DNA of 51,475 nt from Gemmatimonadota bacterium. GTDB lineage: Bacteria; Gemmatimonadota; Gemmatimonadetes; Palauibacterales; KS3-K002. The notes below the pieces were generated by a model. The model did not search any database and was not told where the DNA came from. It worked only from the letters and a program-made list of their open reading frames with translations. Location of the stretch: positions 3,507,072-3,558,546 of the forward strand of contig CP070722.1 in NCBI GenBank assembly GCA_020350785.1, read 5' to 3'. The position numbers and the translations under genes are program-made. This document shows positions 33,332 through 42,795 of the stretch, in pieces; positions within the stretch are counted from its first letter, which is position 1; the number at the start of each line of letters is the position of its first letter.

Positions 33332-34252
33332 ATGGAGGCCCCCCGCGTAACCATCGGCTTGCCCGTCTACAACGGCGAGCGTTTCCTTGGCGAAACCATC
33401 GAGTCCATCCTGTGTCAGACATTCACTGACTTCCTGCTCGTATTGTCCGACAACTGCTCGACGGACCGGACGTGCGAGATCTGCCAGGCCTATGCAGATA
33501 AGGATGAACGAGTGAAGTACGTCCGCCAAGCGACGAACGTCGGCGCGGCGGAGAACTACAACTGGGCGTTCAAAGAAGCGCGCAGCGAGTTCTTCAAGTG
33601 GGCGGCCGCCGATGACCTCCTGGGGCCGGACTTTCTTCGCAGGTGCATCGAAGTCCTGGACGGCGACCCATCGTTGGTCATCGCCTACGCGAAGGCGCGG
33701 TTCATCGACACCGACGGCAAGCCGCTGGAGGTGCGGGATCTCGGCTGGCACCTCGTGAGCGAGTGGCCCGCCGAGAGGCTCGCCTACGTTCTCTCACACG
33801 GGCACTGGTGTAACGTTGTCTTCGGCGTAATCCGCAGGGAGGCGCTGGCCCGCACGTCGCTGATCGCCGACTACCCTGGGCAGGACTACCGCCTGCTGGG
33901 CGAGCTGGCGCTGATAGGGAAGTTCTACGAGGTGCCAGCGCCGCTCTTCCTGCGCCGTCTGCATCAAGGGGCCTCCAGCCAGAATACCGAGCTTGACTGG
34001 CAGTTGGAATTCTTCACGCCGCAGAAGGAGGATCGAATCTGTCTTCCGCGTTGGTCGCGCAGCATCGATCATGCGCGGACGATCGCCGGGGCGGATCTGC
34101 CGCTCCGTGACAAGCTGAGGCTCGAGCGCATACTGTTGCGGGAGATGCGTTGGAAACGTGACAAGTTGGCCGGCGAGGTTCGATCGGCCCTGCGTCAGAT
34201 CGTGTTGGGCAACACGAGGCACGGCCGGTCGTCGAAATCACACAGCCACTGA
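33332..34252 (+). CDS. Family 2 glycosyltransferase
   Basis: A 306-residue inverting GT-A glycosyltransferase. ATG 33332 stands eight bases after AAGGAG. The family pattern is VTIGLPVYNGERFLGETIESILCQTF, the nucleotide-sugar site VLSDNCSTDRT, and the metal-binding acidic pair D94-D95 in WAAADDLLGPDF. There is no transmembrane helix, so it is a cytosolic or peripheral enzyme, probably transferring a sugar to a polysaccharide or lipid-linked acceptor. It is alone, with no other polysaccharide genes next to it; the downstream gene is convergent. Confidence 0.9.
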   Translation: MEAPRVTIGLPVYNGERFLGETIESILCQTFTDFLLVLSDNCSTDRTCEICQAYADKDERVKYVRQATNVGAAENYNWAFKEARSEFFKWAAADDLLGPDFLRRCIEVLDGDPSLVIAYAKARFIDTDGKPLEVRDLGWHLVSEWPAERLAYVLSHGHWCNVVFGVIRREALARTSLIADYPGQDYRLLGELALIGKFYEVPAPLFLRRLHQGASSQNTELDWQLEFFTPQKEDRICLPRWSRSIDHARTIAGADLPLRDKLRLERILLREMRWKRDKLAGEVRSALRQIVLGNTRHGRSSKSHSH

Positions 34253-34284
34253 TCGACTGGCGGAGTGACCGAGATACCCGCCGG

Positions 34285-36153
34285 CTACTGGGTGGCGACG
34301 GCGCGCAGGCGGCGCGGCGGCCCGGGAGGCACGAGGTCCACGTCGTCGGTGTCGGGGTGCACGACGACGGTGTACATGCTGCCGGCCCCCACGACGCTGG
34401 GCACGTTGCTACCCAAAGTGACCGGGCCGGCGGGGAAATGCTTGAGATAGATGCTGAAGGTGCCGGCGGCGCTCTGCATCTCTGCGGTCGTGTGAACGAA
34501 GCCGCCCGTCAGCCAGGCCGGTCTCGGGATGCGGTCATCGTGAGCCACATAGAGGATGATGTCGCGTGACGCCTCGCAGGTGAGAAAGCTTGCGGACCCC
34601 GGGACGGCGTTTCTGTCGGCGTAAGGCGTCGCGACGTAGATGCGGCCGGCCAGCTGCTGCGGGAATGATTCGAGGTTTATCGCGCCGTCCGTGTACTGCT
34701 TTGCTCCGACGCTCAGCCCTTCCTCTGCGACACGGTAGGCGCTGCCGGACTCGGCGATGCAGTTGAAGATCAGCGAATCGTCGGGCGCGAACGTGGTGGC
34801 CGAGGCCTGATCGCTCAAGGGGCCCTCCAGGTCGTCGCCATTAACGGCGGAGACACGGTAAGAATAGGCCGTGCTGGGCGCCAACCCGATGTCGGAGAAA
34901 GCAGGCGGCCCCGAGGTACCGACCAGCGTCCCGTCCCGATAGACCCGGTATTGACTGATTCCGCTTTGCGGATCGCTCGCCGCGCTCCAGGACAGGTCGA
35001 TCCGGGTGGAGGTGACGGCAGCAGCGATAAGGTCGGTCGGCGTAGAAGGCGCCGTAAGATCGGTGATCTGGAAGCGACAGCCAACGCTGTCCCAGGAGTT
35101 GGAAGTGAGGCCGACGAGCACGCAGTCCTGACCGTCGGCGCCCAGCCACTTGGGGCCAAAGTTGCCGAACGAGAACGTGCGTGGAAGTGCACCTTCAGGG
35201 GGTGCGTTCGGGTCGTTCCCCGGCCAGCCGAATTCCTTCGTCACCAGCGTCCAGGGGCCCCAGGGTTGTGGCGCCTCCCAGATGGCGATGTTACCGAGGT
35301 CGCGAGCGGTGTGGTTGGTCACCATGACGTATCTCTGCAGACCCGGCAGATAGAGCACGCTGCTGCGCATCACGCCGTCGGCATCCTCTAGCACGGGCAC
35401 GCGGCTCGCTATCGCTCCCCACTGGGGATCGCTGCCGCTGAAACCGACGACCCACTCCCAGTTTGCCGTGTCGGCAAAGGCCTCACCGGCGGCCGGCGCC
35501 CGCGCCAGCCAAATCACGCCCGGCTTCTGCACATCCCAGAGCGTGGGGTCGGCGATCCGTATGGTGTAGACGTAGACGAAGCCGTCGCTGTTGGCCGAGT
35601 AGTTTTGGCCGTAGTTGATGAAGAAAGGCAGACCGGGGCAGCCGACACAGCCCTCCAAGCGGCTGTCGGGGAAAACGTTCTCCTCCCACGTCGCTGCCTT
35701 GCTGGTGCTGCGGATGATCTGCTTCCATTGGAACGCCCCCGTTTGGCCAGCCAGAGAGCGCCAGGCGTAGAGGTTGCCGTTCAGGCAGAGAATCGACGTG
35801 GACTTCCCATTGAAGGTAGCAGGGTTCTCGGCGTCCTTGCCCCCCCAGACGTTGTGACCGGTAAAGCTCTCGTAAGGCCCTTCGATGCGCGCGAACCCCA
35901 ATGAGACCATGCCGTCTGTCTGAGAGCCGCCAAAGCCGCCGCCATCGCCCCAGCTTGCATACTGATGGCCGTCCTCGCACCAGGTCAGCGGCCAGCCCTC
36001 CGAGCCCGGCGCCAAACGGCGGAGGGTCTCCCAGTCGAAGCTTATCCCGGTGATGCGGAACTCGCTCTGTCCCAGCGCCGGACTCGGTGCGGCGACGGCA
36101 GCGAGAAGCGAGAGGCCGATAGTGGCCCTGCTCAGGCGCTCGAGTTGGCTCAT
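34285..36153 (-). CDS. Secreted DUF4185-like/Fn3 multidomain protein
   Basis: A 622-residue exported protein (signal IGLSLLAAVAAPSPALGQ). Residues of about 30-380 look like a five-bladed-propeller region of DUF4185/glycosidase type (WPLTWCEDGHQYASWGDGGGF, SILCLNGNLYAW, RSSVLYLPGLQRYVMVTNHT, GPWTLVTKEFGWPG). One fibronectin type III domain follows (about 383-475, PTDLIAAAVTSTRIDLSWSA). A C-terminal beta domain (residues about 490-600, NLESFPQQLAGRIYVATPYADRN) resembles a small carbohydrate-binding-like module. Four paired cysteines suggest disulfides. It probably recognises or processes an external glycan, but no catalytic residues can be named. It is coupled by ATGA to the Fn3 lipoprotein gene before it. 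Confidence 0.65.
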   Translation of the reverse strand: MSQLERLSRATIGLSLLAAVAAPSPALGQSEFRITGISFDWETLRRLAPGSEGWPLTWCEDGHQYASWGDGGGFGGSQTDGMVSLGFARIEGPYESFTGHNVWGGKDAENPATFNGKSTSILCLNGNLYAWRSLAGQTGAFQWKQIIRSTSKAATWEENVFPDSRLEGCVGCPGLPFFINYGQNYSANSDGFVYVYTIRIADPTLWDVQKPGVIWLARAPAAGEAFADTANWEWVVGFSGSDPQWGAIASRVPVLEDADGVMRSSVLYLPGLQRYVMVTNHTARDLGNIAIWEAPQPWGPWTLVTKEFGWPGNDPNAPPEGALPRTFSFGNFGPKWLGADGQDCVLVGLTSNSWDSVGCRFQITDLTAPSTPTDLIAAAVTSTRIDLSWSAASDPQSGISQYRVYRDGTLVGTSGPPAFSDIGLAPSTAYSYRVSAVNGDDLEGPLSDQASATTFAPDDSLIFNCIAESGSAYRVAEEGLSVGAKQYTDGAINLESFPQQLAGRIYVATPYADRNAVPGSASFLTCEASRDIILYVAHDDRIPRPAWLTGGFVHTTAEMQSAAGTFSIYLKHFPAGPVTLGSNVPSVVGAGSMYTVVVHPDTDDVDLVPPGPPRRLRAVATQ

Positions 36154-36509
36154 CTCTCCGGTAGCTCCACGCTGACCTCGACCGCCGGCTCGCTCACGTT
36201 ACCCCGCGTGTCGATCGCCAGGACGGTAAAGTAGTAGACGCCCGGTTCGAGGTCCCGGACTGTCCAGGTCGTCACGATCCCGACATCGCGGCTCACCGAG
36301 TTCTCCGGCGCGAGCGGAGACGTGCGCCCGTAAAGCACGCGGTAGCCCGCCAGGTCGTCGACCGGCGAGCCATCCGCGCTAGCGGCGGGTGCCTCCCAGA
36401 CGAGCGTAACCGAGTCGATTCTGTCAGGCTGAGCGGGGTCGCTCTTGCCGCACACAGCGACCACTAGGCACAAGAGAAGAACCGGCGAATATCGCCAGTA
36501 GCCTTTCAT
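36150..36509 (-). CDS. Exported single-Fn3-domain protein, possible lipoprotein
   Basis: A 119-residue protein starting at ATG 36507-36509 behind GAGGAG. The signal (YWRYSPVLLLCLVVAVCGKSD) ends at a cysteine in an imperfect lipobox VAVC. The rest is one fibronectin type III domain (SVTLVWEAPAASADGSPVDDLAGYRVLYG, WTVRDLEPGVYYFTVLAIDT). The stop overlaps the start of the DUF4185-like gene by 4 bp, so the two are made together and may form a surface complex. Confidence 0.75.
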   Translation of the reverse strand: MKGYWRYSPVLLLCLVVAVCGKSDPAQPDRIDSVTLVWEAPAASADGSPVDDLAGYRVLYGRTSPLAPENSVSRDVGIVTTWTVRDLEPGVYYFTVLAIDTRGNVSEPAVEVSVELPER

Positions 36510-36932
36510 CGATGACGGCTCCTCGAAAACGCGTAATCGCACACGACGGTCCCGATGTGGGGGACGTCTGGAGACGGTCATTCACGCGGGCTGTCGTAAT
36601 CCCTCGACCCCTGTCGGGGCACGAGGGTTGGCAGGCCTTGCAATAGCAAAGTCCGTTCCTCGGGCTTCGAATCTACCGAAGAATTTATGAGAATGATAAT
36701 TAGGCGTCTTGATCTCAAGTTGTTTCTCTCGACTGCCGGCCCAATGTGTTGTCTCCAAGCCACATGACACTCGCCAGAGCGACCGGGCGGCATTTGCCAT
36801 GGACGGTGGTCCGTGCTACTATTGTGATGCGTCCGGGTGCGACAGACTTCTGTGCCGGATGTGACTAGTTTGCCTTGGCAGTCGTCTACAAACGTAAGGC
36901 CGGGGAAAAGTAGCCGAGCATGAGGGTCGACA
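36510..36932. other. Intergenic region upstream of the second pilin gene
   Basis: A 423-bp gap between divergent genes. It contains the pilin promoter at 36794-36822 and a locally A+T-rich patch at 36680-36725 that may drive the Fn3 genes. The short open frames here have no recognisable protein character. Confidence 0.5.
36794..36822 (+). promoter_or_regulatory. Promoter for the second PilV-like gene (extended -10)
   Basis: TTGCCA (36794-36799, 5/6), a 17-bp spacer and TACTAT (36817-36822) preceded by TGC make an extended -10 promoter. The predicted start near 36829 leaves a leader of about 100 nt before the pilin ATG. Confidence 0.55.
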
Positions 36933-37283
36933 ATGAGCCGGTTGGGTAGCAGAGGCGGCTTCTCCGTCACGGAGGTGCTCATCTCCGTGGTCGTGATCGC
37001 CATTGGGGTCGTAGGGCTGACCTCGGCGATAGGGCTGGCGTCTGCCGAGATGCGGCTGGGCCAGCGCGACACCGAGTTGTCGATGCTCATGTCCGATCAG
37101 CTGGAGCTGATCAAGGCGACGGACTACGAGTACGTGTCCTCCGGCGAGCGGATCGAAGGCCCCTACCAGCTCTCTTGGAGCGTGCAAGGCAGCGACCCGA
37201 AGCGGGTGGTCCTGGTGGCGCGGCATTCGTTTGAAGAAGGGCACTCCAGGGCCGACACGGTCGTCGTTTACCTCACTCGATAA
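36933..37283 (+). CDS. Type IV pilin-like protein, PilV-like paralogue
   Basis: A 116-residue prepilin-like protein. The cleavage motif SRGG|FSVTEVLISVVVIAIGVVGL is textbook, with phenylalanine +1 and glutamate +5. The soluble part contains one helix (MRLGQRDTELSMLMSDQLELIKATDYEYV) and a small sheet ending KRVVLVARHSF..RADTVVVYLTR, the same end pattern as the PilV-like protein at 6933 (KQVVLAYRYEL..SDTLTVAV). GAGGG precedes the start by seven bases. Unlike that copy, it stands alone, without PilW or PilX partners, before the tamA gene. Confidence 0.8.
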   Translation: MSRLGSRGGFSVTEVLISVVVIAIGVVGLTSAIGLASAEMRLGQRDTELSMLMSDQLELIKATDYEYVSSGERIEGPYQLSWSVQGSDPKRVVLVARHSFEEGHSRADTVVVYLTR

Positions 37284-37503
37284 GCTCCCAGCAAAGCGGG
37301 CCGCTTTCGGCCTTGTCTTGTCAGATCGGCTCGCTGATCTTGCAGCCGTCCATCATTATATCACTGACGCAGGGCCTCGCGGGGCCTAAATTGCTCGCCC
37401 GGTGAGGCGCAAGCTCTGGAGCACGCCTCGGGCGCGACAGGCTGACCCGCTGGGCTGAGCCTCAGGCGGGGGGCTGTGGCCGCCAGGAGATGACTCATCT
37501 GGA

Positions 37504-39255
37504 GTGACCAAGCTGGTGATGCGACGGATAGCCGGACCGGTCCTCGCGACTTTACTGATTGCGGCGCCCAAGCTGGAGGCGCAGACGGCGCGGCTCAGGG
37601 TCGAGCTGGAGGGCTTGCGGGGCGGGGCAGCGGCCAACGTTCGAGCGGCAGCCGGTATCTTTGGCGCCGCGCGCGGCGGCCGACTTCCCACATCGCAAAT
37701 CGAACGGCTGCACGCGCGGGCGCCCGAGCAGATAGAGTTGGCTTTGCGGCCGTTTGGATTCTACCGGCCGAGCGTCCGCTCGGAGCTCCGAACCGATGGG
37801 AGGACCTGGGTCGCACGCTACGTGGTCGACGCGGGTCCGCCGCTGCTCCTGAGCCGGGTGGATGTAGCGGTGAGCGGCGAGGGCGAGGACGACGCCGAGT
37901 TGCTCGCGGCTGTTCGGTCTTTCCCGTTGGCCGCGGGGGACACGTTGCGGCACTCGCTCTACGAGGTTGGCAAGCGTTCGCTGGCCGGCATCGCCGCCGA
38001 GCGCGGCTACCTCGATGCCGTGTTCGATACCAGCGAGATTCGGATCGACCTCGAGGCCTACAGGGCGGAGATCGCCCTGCACCTGGCGACCGGCGCCCAG
38101 TATCTCTTCGGCCCGGTGAGTTTCAATCAGGATCTGGTGGACCGGCGGCTGCTGGAAGGCTACCTGAGTTTTCAGCCCGGTGACACCTTCGCATTGTCCA
38201 AACTGCTCGAGACCCAGCGGAACCTCAGCTCGAGTCCCTATTTCAGCCAGGTGGAGGTTCGCCCTGATACCGCGGTCGAGGGTTGGCAGGTGCCCATTGA
38301 GATCGACTTTCTGCCACGCAAGCGGCAGCGCTACGAGTTCGGGCTGGGTTACGGTACGGACACGGGTTTTCGCGGGCTGATCGAGGCCGATTTCCGGCGC
38401 CTCAATCGTAGGGGGCACAATGCCACCGTGCGGTTGGAGGTCGCGCAGATTCGCAGAGTGCTGGCGATTCAGTACCGTTTCCCACCGACCTTCCCGCAGA
38501 CGGCGACCTACGCGCTTCTCATCGGCTTGGGTGATTTCAGCCCCACCTGGAGCACCAGCCTCGTCGGCTCCCTGGGCGTGAGACGCAGCCAGGCGCGAGG
38601 GCCGCTTCACGAGACGCTCTCGCTGTCTTACGAACTGCAGAAGTTCACGATCGCGGAGCAGGACGGCAACGCCCGCCTCCTGACACCGGGAGCGACGTGG
38701 ACGTGGACTAAGGCGGAGGACCGAGTCCGGCCTCAGAATGGCCTGCGCCTTCAGGGCGGCGCTTTCGCGAGCCTGAAAGAGTTGCTTTCCAGCACGACCT
38801 ACCTGCAGCTGATCACCTCTGGGAGGTTTATCCGCGGGCTGGGCTCGCGCTTGCGTCTTCTGGGCCGGGCGAAGGCGGGCTGGACGTACTGGACGGACTT
38901 CAGCCAGCTTCCGCCCTCCGTCCGATTCGTGAGCGGCGGAGACAATTCGGTTCGCGGTTATTCTTATGAATCGCTGGGCCCGCGCGACGAGGAAGGTCGC
39001 CTCCTGGGTGGAGATATCCTGGTGGAAGCGAGCCTCGAAGTCGACTACGCGATAAAGAACCAATGGGCCCTCGCGCTCTTCGGCGATGCGGGCAACGGTC
39101 TGGACTCGCTCGGCGACCTGCATTTGGCCCATGGTGCCGGTGTCGGAGTGAGGTGGTTCTCGCCGGTTGGGCCCGTGCGCCTCGACTTGGCCTACGGTTT
39201 CGATGAGCCGAGCAAAGAGGTTCACGTTCACTTCACGATGGGGCCGGATATCTGA
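37504..39255 (+). CDS. tamA: Translocation and assembly module TamA (Omp85 family)
   Basis: A 583-residue outer-membrane protein with a signal peptide (RRIAGPVLATLLIAAPKLEAQ). POTRA-type repeats span roughly 30-270 (LARALRPFGFYRPSV-type helix-strand units, RSLAGIAAERGYLDAVFD, LSKLLETQRNLSSSPYFSQVEV). A 16-stranded barrel follows, with FVSGGDNSVRGYSYESLGP marking the family lid/loop region and a terminal strand VRLDLAYGFDEPSKEVHVHF. With TamB it inserts outer-membrane or surface proteins or moves lipids. The start is GTG 37504; GTG 37516 or ATG 37519 are alternatives because the ribosome-binding site is poorly placed. It is 3 bp before tamB. Confidence 0.9.
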   Translation: MTKLVMRRIAGPVLATLLIAAPKLEAQTARLRVELEGLRGGAAANVRAAAGIFGAARGGRLPTSQIERLHARAPEQIELALRPFGFYRPSVRSELRTDGRTWVARYVVDAGPPLLLSRVDVAVSGEGEDDAELLAAVRSFPLAAGDTLRHSLYEVGKRSLAGIAAERGYLDAVFDTSEIRIDLEAYRAEIALHLATGAQYLFGPVSFNQDLVDRRLLEGYLSFQPGDTFALSKLLETQRNLSSSPYFSQVEVRPDTAVEGWQVPIEIDFLPRKRQRYEFGLGYGTDTGFRGLIEADFRRLNRRGHNATVRLEVAQIRRVLAIQYRFPPTFPQTATYALLIGLGDFSPTWSTSLVGSLGVRRSQARGPLHETLSLSYELQKFTIAEQDGNARLLTPGATWTWTKAEDRVRPQNGLRLQGGAFASLKELLSSTTYLQLITSGRFIRGLGSRLRLLGRAKAGWTYWTDFSQLPPSVRFVSGGDNSVRGYSYESLGPRDEEGRLLGGDILVEASLEVDYAIKNQWALALFGDAGNGLDSLGDLHLAHGAGVGVRWFSPVGPVRLDLAYGFDEPSKEVHVHFTMGPDI

Positions 39256-39258
39256 GCG

Positions 39259-42200
39259 ATGGGTAGAGCACGGCGCCCTTTGAGATGGATGGTCGGTGCG
39301 ATCGCTGCCCTGGCACTGCTGATCGCCGTCGCATCCATCCTCTTGTTGACCACTCGACCGGGGGCCCGGCTCGCCGTGAACCTGATCGCAGATAGGCTGC
39401 CTGTCGCCCTGATGGTCGCAGACGTCCGAGGACGGCTGATCGGACCCCTCGAGCTGATAGATGCCAGGCTGGTACTAGATGGCGTGGACCTCGAGGCTGA
39501 CGAGCTAGTCATCGCTTGGCGGCCGCTGGCGATCTTGCGGAGACGGGTACACCTGGAGAGCGTTCGTATTCACGGATTCCGGATCACGGTGCAAGAGGAA
39601 GGAAAAGAGGCGGCCGCGCCCGACGCCATCCAGGCGTCGTCGACCAGCCCGCCCGATACTGCGGGCATCGCGCTTCCGATAGAGGTGATCCTGGATGCAC
39701 TTCAGCTTCGCGATGGATCGCTTTCCATACCCGAGGTGCTCGAAGCTCGTGACATAACGCTGCAGGCCAGCGGGACACTCGAGTCCTACAAGGCCGAAAT
39801 CGAAGCGGCCGTGGAGCTGTTGGACTTTCCCGCAATGCGGTTGGGCGCGGCGGGTAGTGGAACTCTAAACGGGATCGTGCTGCGGTCGACCCTAACGGGC
39901 GCGCTGAAAGGCGAGCTTCGAACGTGGGGTTCGGTCTCCTGGAAACCGCAGTTGACGTGGGACATCGAAGTGGAGGGTGATACGCTCGTTGCTGCAGCCG
40001 TCGCGCCGAACCCCGAGGAGTGGCCCGGCCGGCTGTCTCTGCGGGGACGTACGCGTGGACGTCTGGAGGCTGACCGGCCGCTCGTTTGGATCGAAGTTGA
40101 CACGCTTCAGGGTTCTCTGCGCCGGCAACCGCTTGCTGGCCGGCTCTCGGGCGGCATCGACGGGTCCGAGTACGAGCTTGCGACCGTCAGCTTGGATTGG
40201 GGGAATATCCGCATCGCTGCGCAGGGCGGCCTCTCCCCCGAGCGGCTCGCCCTGGATTTTACGCTCGATGTGCCCGATATGGGCGCCGCTTTACCCCGCT
40301 CCTCGGGCTCGGTAACGGCTTCCGGCAAGCTGTCCGGCTCGCCGTCAGCACCGCAGGTGAAGGCGGCGCTCCGGGCGCGGGAATTGACGGTCGACCGGTT
40401 CGAGCTCGATTCGGTTCGGGCGCTCGTTGACGTGGATTGGGCGGAGCGGAGCCGGAACGAGGTCCAGCTGGCGCTCAGCGGGCTGCGGGTTGCGAACCTG
40501 GTCCTTGATTCGCTGAGCCTAATGGTGCAGGGCTCGAAGGAGGGCCACCAGCTGGACGCCCGAATCGCGAGCGAACGGGCTGACGTCGAGCTTCGAGCTA
40601 CTGGCGCTCTGCGCGGGGAGAGCTGGAAGGGTGAGATCCAATACTTCAGCCTCGAGACGGCGCGGGTTGGCGACTGGCGGCTGGTTGACGCCGTACGACT
40701 CGACGCGGGCAGAAGGGCGGTGGATCTAGGCGAATTATGTCTGGCGGACGAAGATGCTCGGCTCTGTGTCACGGGGTCGTGGGGCGCCGATGATTCCTGG
40801 CGGCTCTCCTCTTCTCTGGAGCAGGTGCCGCTCGAGTTCATCGGCGCATTCCTACCCGGCGGTTGGTCGGCGAGCGGCAAGCTGAGCGGCTCGGCCGTTG
40901 CGGCGGGAGGGGCGGCGCGTGTCGAAGTGGCCGCAGTCGAGCTGCGCTCGGGGCCAGCGGTGTTCGGGCACATGGGCGGAGCACGGGAGACCGTGCTGAG
41001 CTTGGCCGAGAGCGAAATAGCGATCCACTTGGATCCTGATAGCCTCTCCGGCGACATCGGCATCGTCTTGGCCGATTCGAGCGGGGCTGCGGCCGGCGTG
41101 GTCACGGCGTCCGCTCACCTCCCACCCGTCGACGCGCTCACGCGAAAGGCCCAATCGGAAGGGCTTGTCGAGGCCCTGAGTGATGATGGGCGGCTCTCGA
41201 TAACGATCGAAGACGTTCTGTTATCTCTGATGGACGAATACCTGCCCCAGGGGATCAGTTTTCACGGCTCGCTGAACGGCGCGCTCTCCGCTAGGGCGTT
41301 GGCCGATGGTTCGCTGGCCGCGCGGCTCGAGGTGGTACCGGACGATGTGAGCCTCGTACGCGCGGTGGGCGAAGAAGTCCGCATCTTGCGGTTCGTGGAA
41401 CCGACGATCGAAGCGCGCGCAGACGCCGGAGGTGTGCGCGGCCACCTGAGCCTGGCCGTGGCCAGGCCTGACAGTGCGCCGCACGCGATCCTGGCGATCG
41501 ACGTGGCGTTGCCCGAGTACACCAACCTGGCTCAGCCGATCGGCGCGCAGTCGTTGGAGGCGGAGGTCACCGGCTCGATCGACTTGAGCCTCGTCGATGC
41601 GGTGCTCGAGGATATCTCCAATTCACAGGGTCGGCTGGAGATCGACCTCGCGGCGCGCGGCACGGTCAGCGATCCGGATTACTCCGGTGAATATCGCCTG
41701 AGTGGAGACACCGACGTACCGGGTCTCGGGATTCAGCTACGGGACATCGAGCTGACGGCGGAAGCCGCTCGCGAAGGCGTACTCGACATCACCGGAGGAC
41801 TCGTCTCCGGGGATGGCCGTCTGGAGATCGTGGGCACGGCGCCAATAATACCCTCGCCCGACAACCCAGGGCGGCTGTTGATTCGAGGCGAGCGTTTTCT
41901 GGCGGCCCAGACCGATCAGGTCAGCTTGATAGTTTCGCCGAGCCTGGAGATACAGTGGACGGGCACGGCGATCGACGTCACGGGCGAGGTGACGATTCCG
42001 CGGGCGACGATCGAGATTCTCGAGATCCCCGAAACGCCCGAAAACGTCTCGAAGGACGTGGTCCTGGTGGGGGGCGAAGAAGGCCCGCGCAGGCCGCTCG
42101 ACATCTTTGCGAACATTCGCTTGGTCCTCGGCGATGAGATCCTCTTCAAAGGCTTTGGAATTACCACGAACATCGAGGGCTCGATTCAGATGACCGAGCA

Positions 42201-42795
42201 GCCGGACGTCGGGACCCGAGGCCGCGGCGAGCTCGTACTGCGGGAGGGGACCTACCGGGGCTACGGCCAGAACTTGACCATCGATCCGGGACGCCTGGTG
42301 TTCGCCGGACCCGTCGATGATCCGGGCGTGGAAGTGAGGGCGTACCGCCGGGCGAGTGACGGGACGAGGGCGGGCTTCACGATCGGCGGGACGCTCAAGT
42401 CCCTCGATGTCCAGGTGTGGTCCGAGCCCATCATGTCGGAGTCCGCGGCGCTATCCTACGTACTGTTCGGCCGGTCCGCCGAGCAGGGTTCGGAGGCGGA
42501 GCGGCAGCAAGCCGGAAACGCCGCCGCGTTACTGGGTGGCAACATCCTCGCAGCAGCCATGGCGCAGCAGGTCGGCCTCGATGAGGCACGGATCGAAACC
42601 GGTGCCAGACAAGAGGACGCCGCCTTCTTCGCCGGCAAGTATCTATCGCCCAAGCTCTACGTCGCGTACGGGGTCGGTCTTTTCGAGCCGATCGAGGTCA
42701 TACGCGTACGCTACCTCATCTCCCGGAGGTTCACGCTCCAGGCCGAAACAGGCTCGCGTGATAGCGGCGACATCCTATTCAGGATCGAGCGCTGA
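39259..42795 (+). CDS. tamB: Translocation and assembly module TamB (AsmA-like/DUF490)
   Basis: A 1178-residue inner-membrane-anchored protein spanning the periplasm. One N-terminal helix (MVGAIAALALLIAVASILLL) is followed by the AsmA-like start (RPGARLAVNLIADRLPV), then about 900 residues of repeating beta strands that make a hydrophobic groove. The C-terminal DUF490 region is clear (LRGRGELVLREGTYRGYGQNL-like strand pattern, GRLVFAGPVDDPGVEVRAYR, MSESAALSYVLFGRS, YLSPKLYVAYGVGLFEP). It works with TamA in lipid or outer-membrane protein transport. The two genes are separated by three bases. Its 3' end overlaps the convergent DUF6265-like gene by 17 bp. Confidence 0.92.
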   Translation: MGRARRPLRWMVGAIAALALLIAVASILLLTTRPGARLAVNLIADRLPVALMVADVRGRLIGPLELIDARLVLDGVDLEADELVIAWRPLAILRRRVHLESVRIHGFRITVQEEGKEAAAPDAIQASSTSPPDTAGIALPIEVILDALQLRDGSLSIPEVLEARDITLQASGTLESYKAEIEAAVELLDFPAMRLGAAGSGTLNGIVLRSTLTGALKGELRTWGSVSWKPQLTWDIEVEGDTLVAAAVAPNPEEWPGRLSLRGRTRGRLEADRPLVWIEVDTLQGSLRRQPLAGRLSGGIDGSEYELATVSLDWGNIRIAAQGGLSPERLALDFTLDVPDMGAALPRSSGSVTASGKLSGSPSAPQVKAALRARELTVDRFELDSVRALVDVDWAERSRNEVQLALSGLRVANLVLDSLSLMVQGSKEGHQLDARIASERADVELRATGALRGESWKGEIQYFSLETARVGDWRLVDAVRLDAGRRAVDLGELCLADEDARLCVTGSWGADDSWRLSSSLEQVPLEFIGAFLPGGWSASGKLSGSAVAAGGAARVEVAAVELRSGPAVFGHMGGARETVLSLAESEIAIHLDPDSLSGDIGIVLADSSGAAAGVVTASAHLPPVDALTRKAQSEGLVEALSDDGRLSITIEDVLLSLMDEYLPQGISFHGSLNGALSARALADGSLAARLEVVPDDVSLVRAVGEEVRILRFVEPTIEARADAGGVRGHLSLAVARPDSAPHAILAIDVALPEYTNLAQPIGAQSLEAEVTGSIDLSLVDAVLEDISNSQGRLEIDLAARGTVSDPDYSGEYRLSGDTDVPGLGIQLRDIELTAEAAREGVLDITGGLVSGDGRLEIVGTAPIIPSPDNPGRLLIRGERFLAAQTDQVSLIVSPSLEIQWTGTAIDVTGEVTIPRATIEILEIPETPENVSKDVVLVGGEEGPRRPLDIFANIRLVLGDEILFKGFGITTNIEGSIQMTEQPDVGTRGRGELVLREGTYRGYGQNLTIDPGRLVFAGPVDDPGVEVRAYRRASDGTRAGFTIGGTLKSLDVQVWSEPIMSESAALSYVLFGRSAEQGSEAERQQAGNAAALLGGNILAAAMAQQVGLDEARIETGARQEDAAFFAGKYLSPKLYVAYGVGLFEPIEVIRVRYLISRRFTLQAETGSRDSGDILFRIER

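Noticed and set aside
37552-39231. 559-codon minus-strand open frame opposite tamA
   Set aside because: Antisense to an Omp85 protein with POTRA and barrel signatures; no start signal or family pattern of its own.
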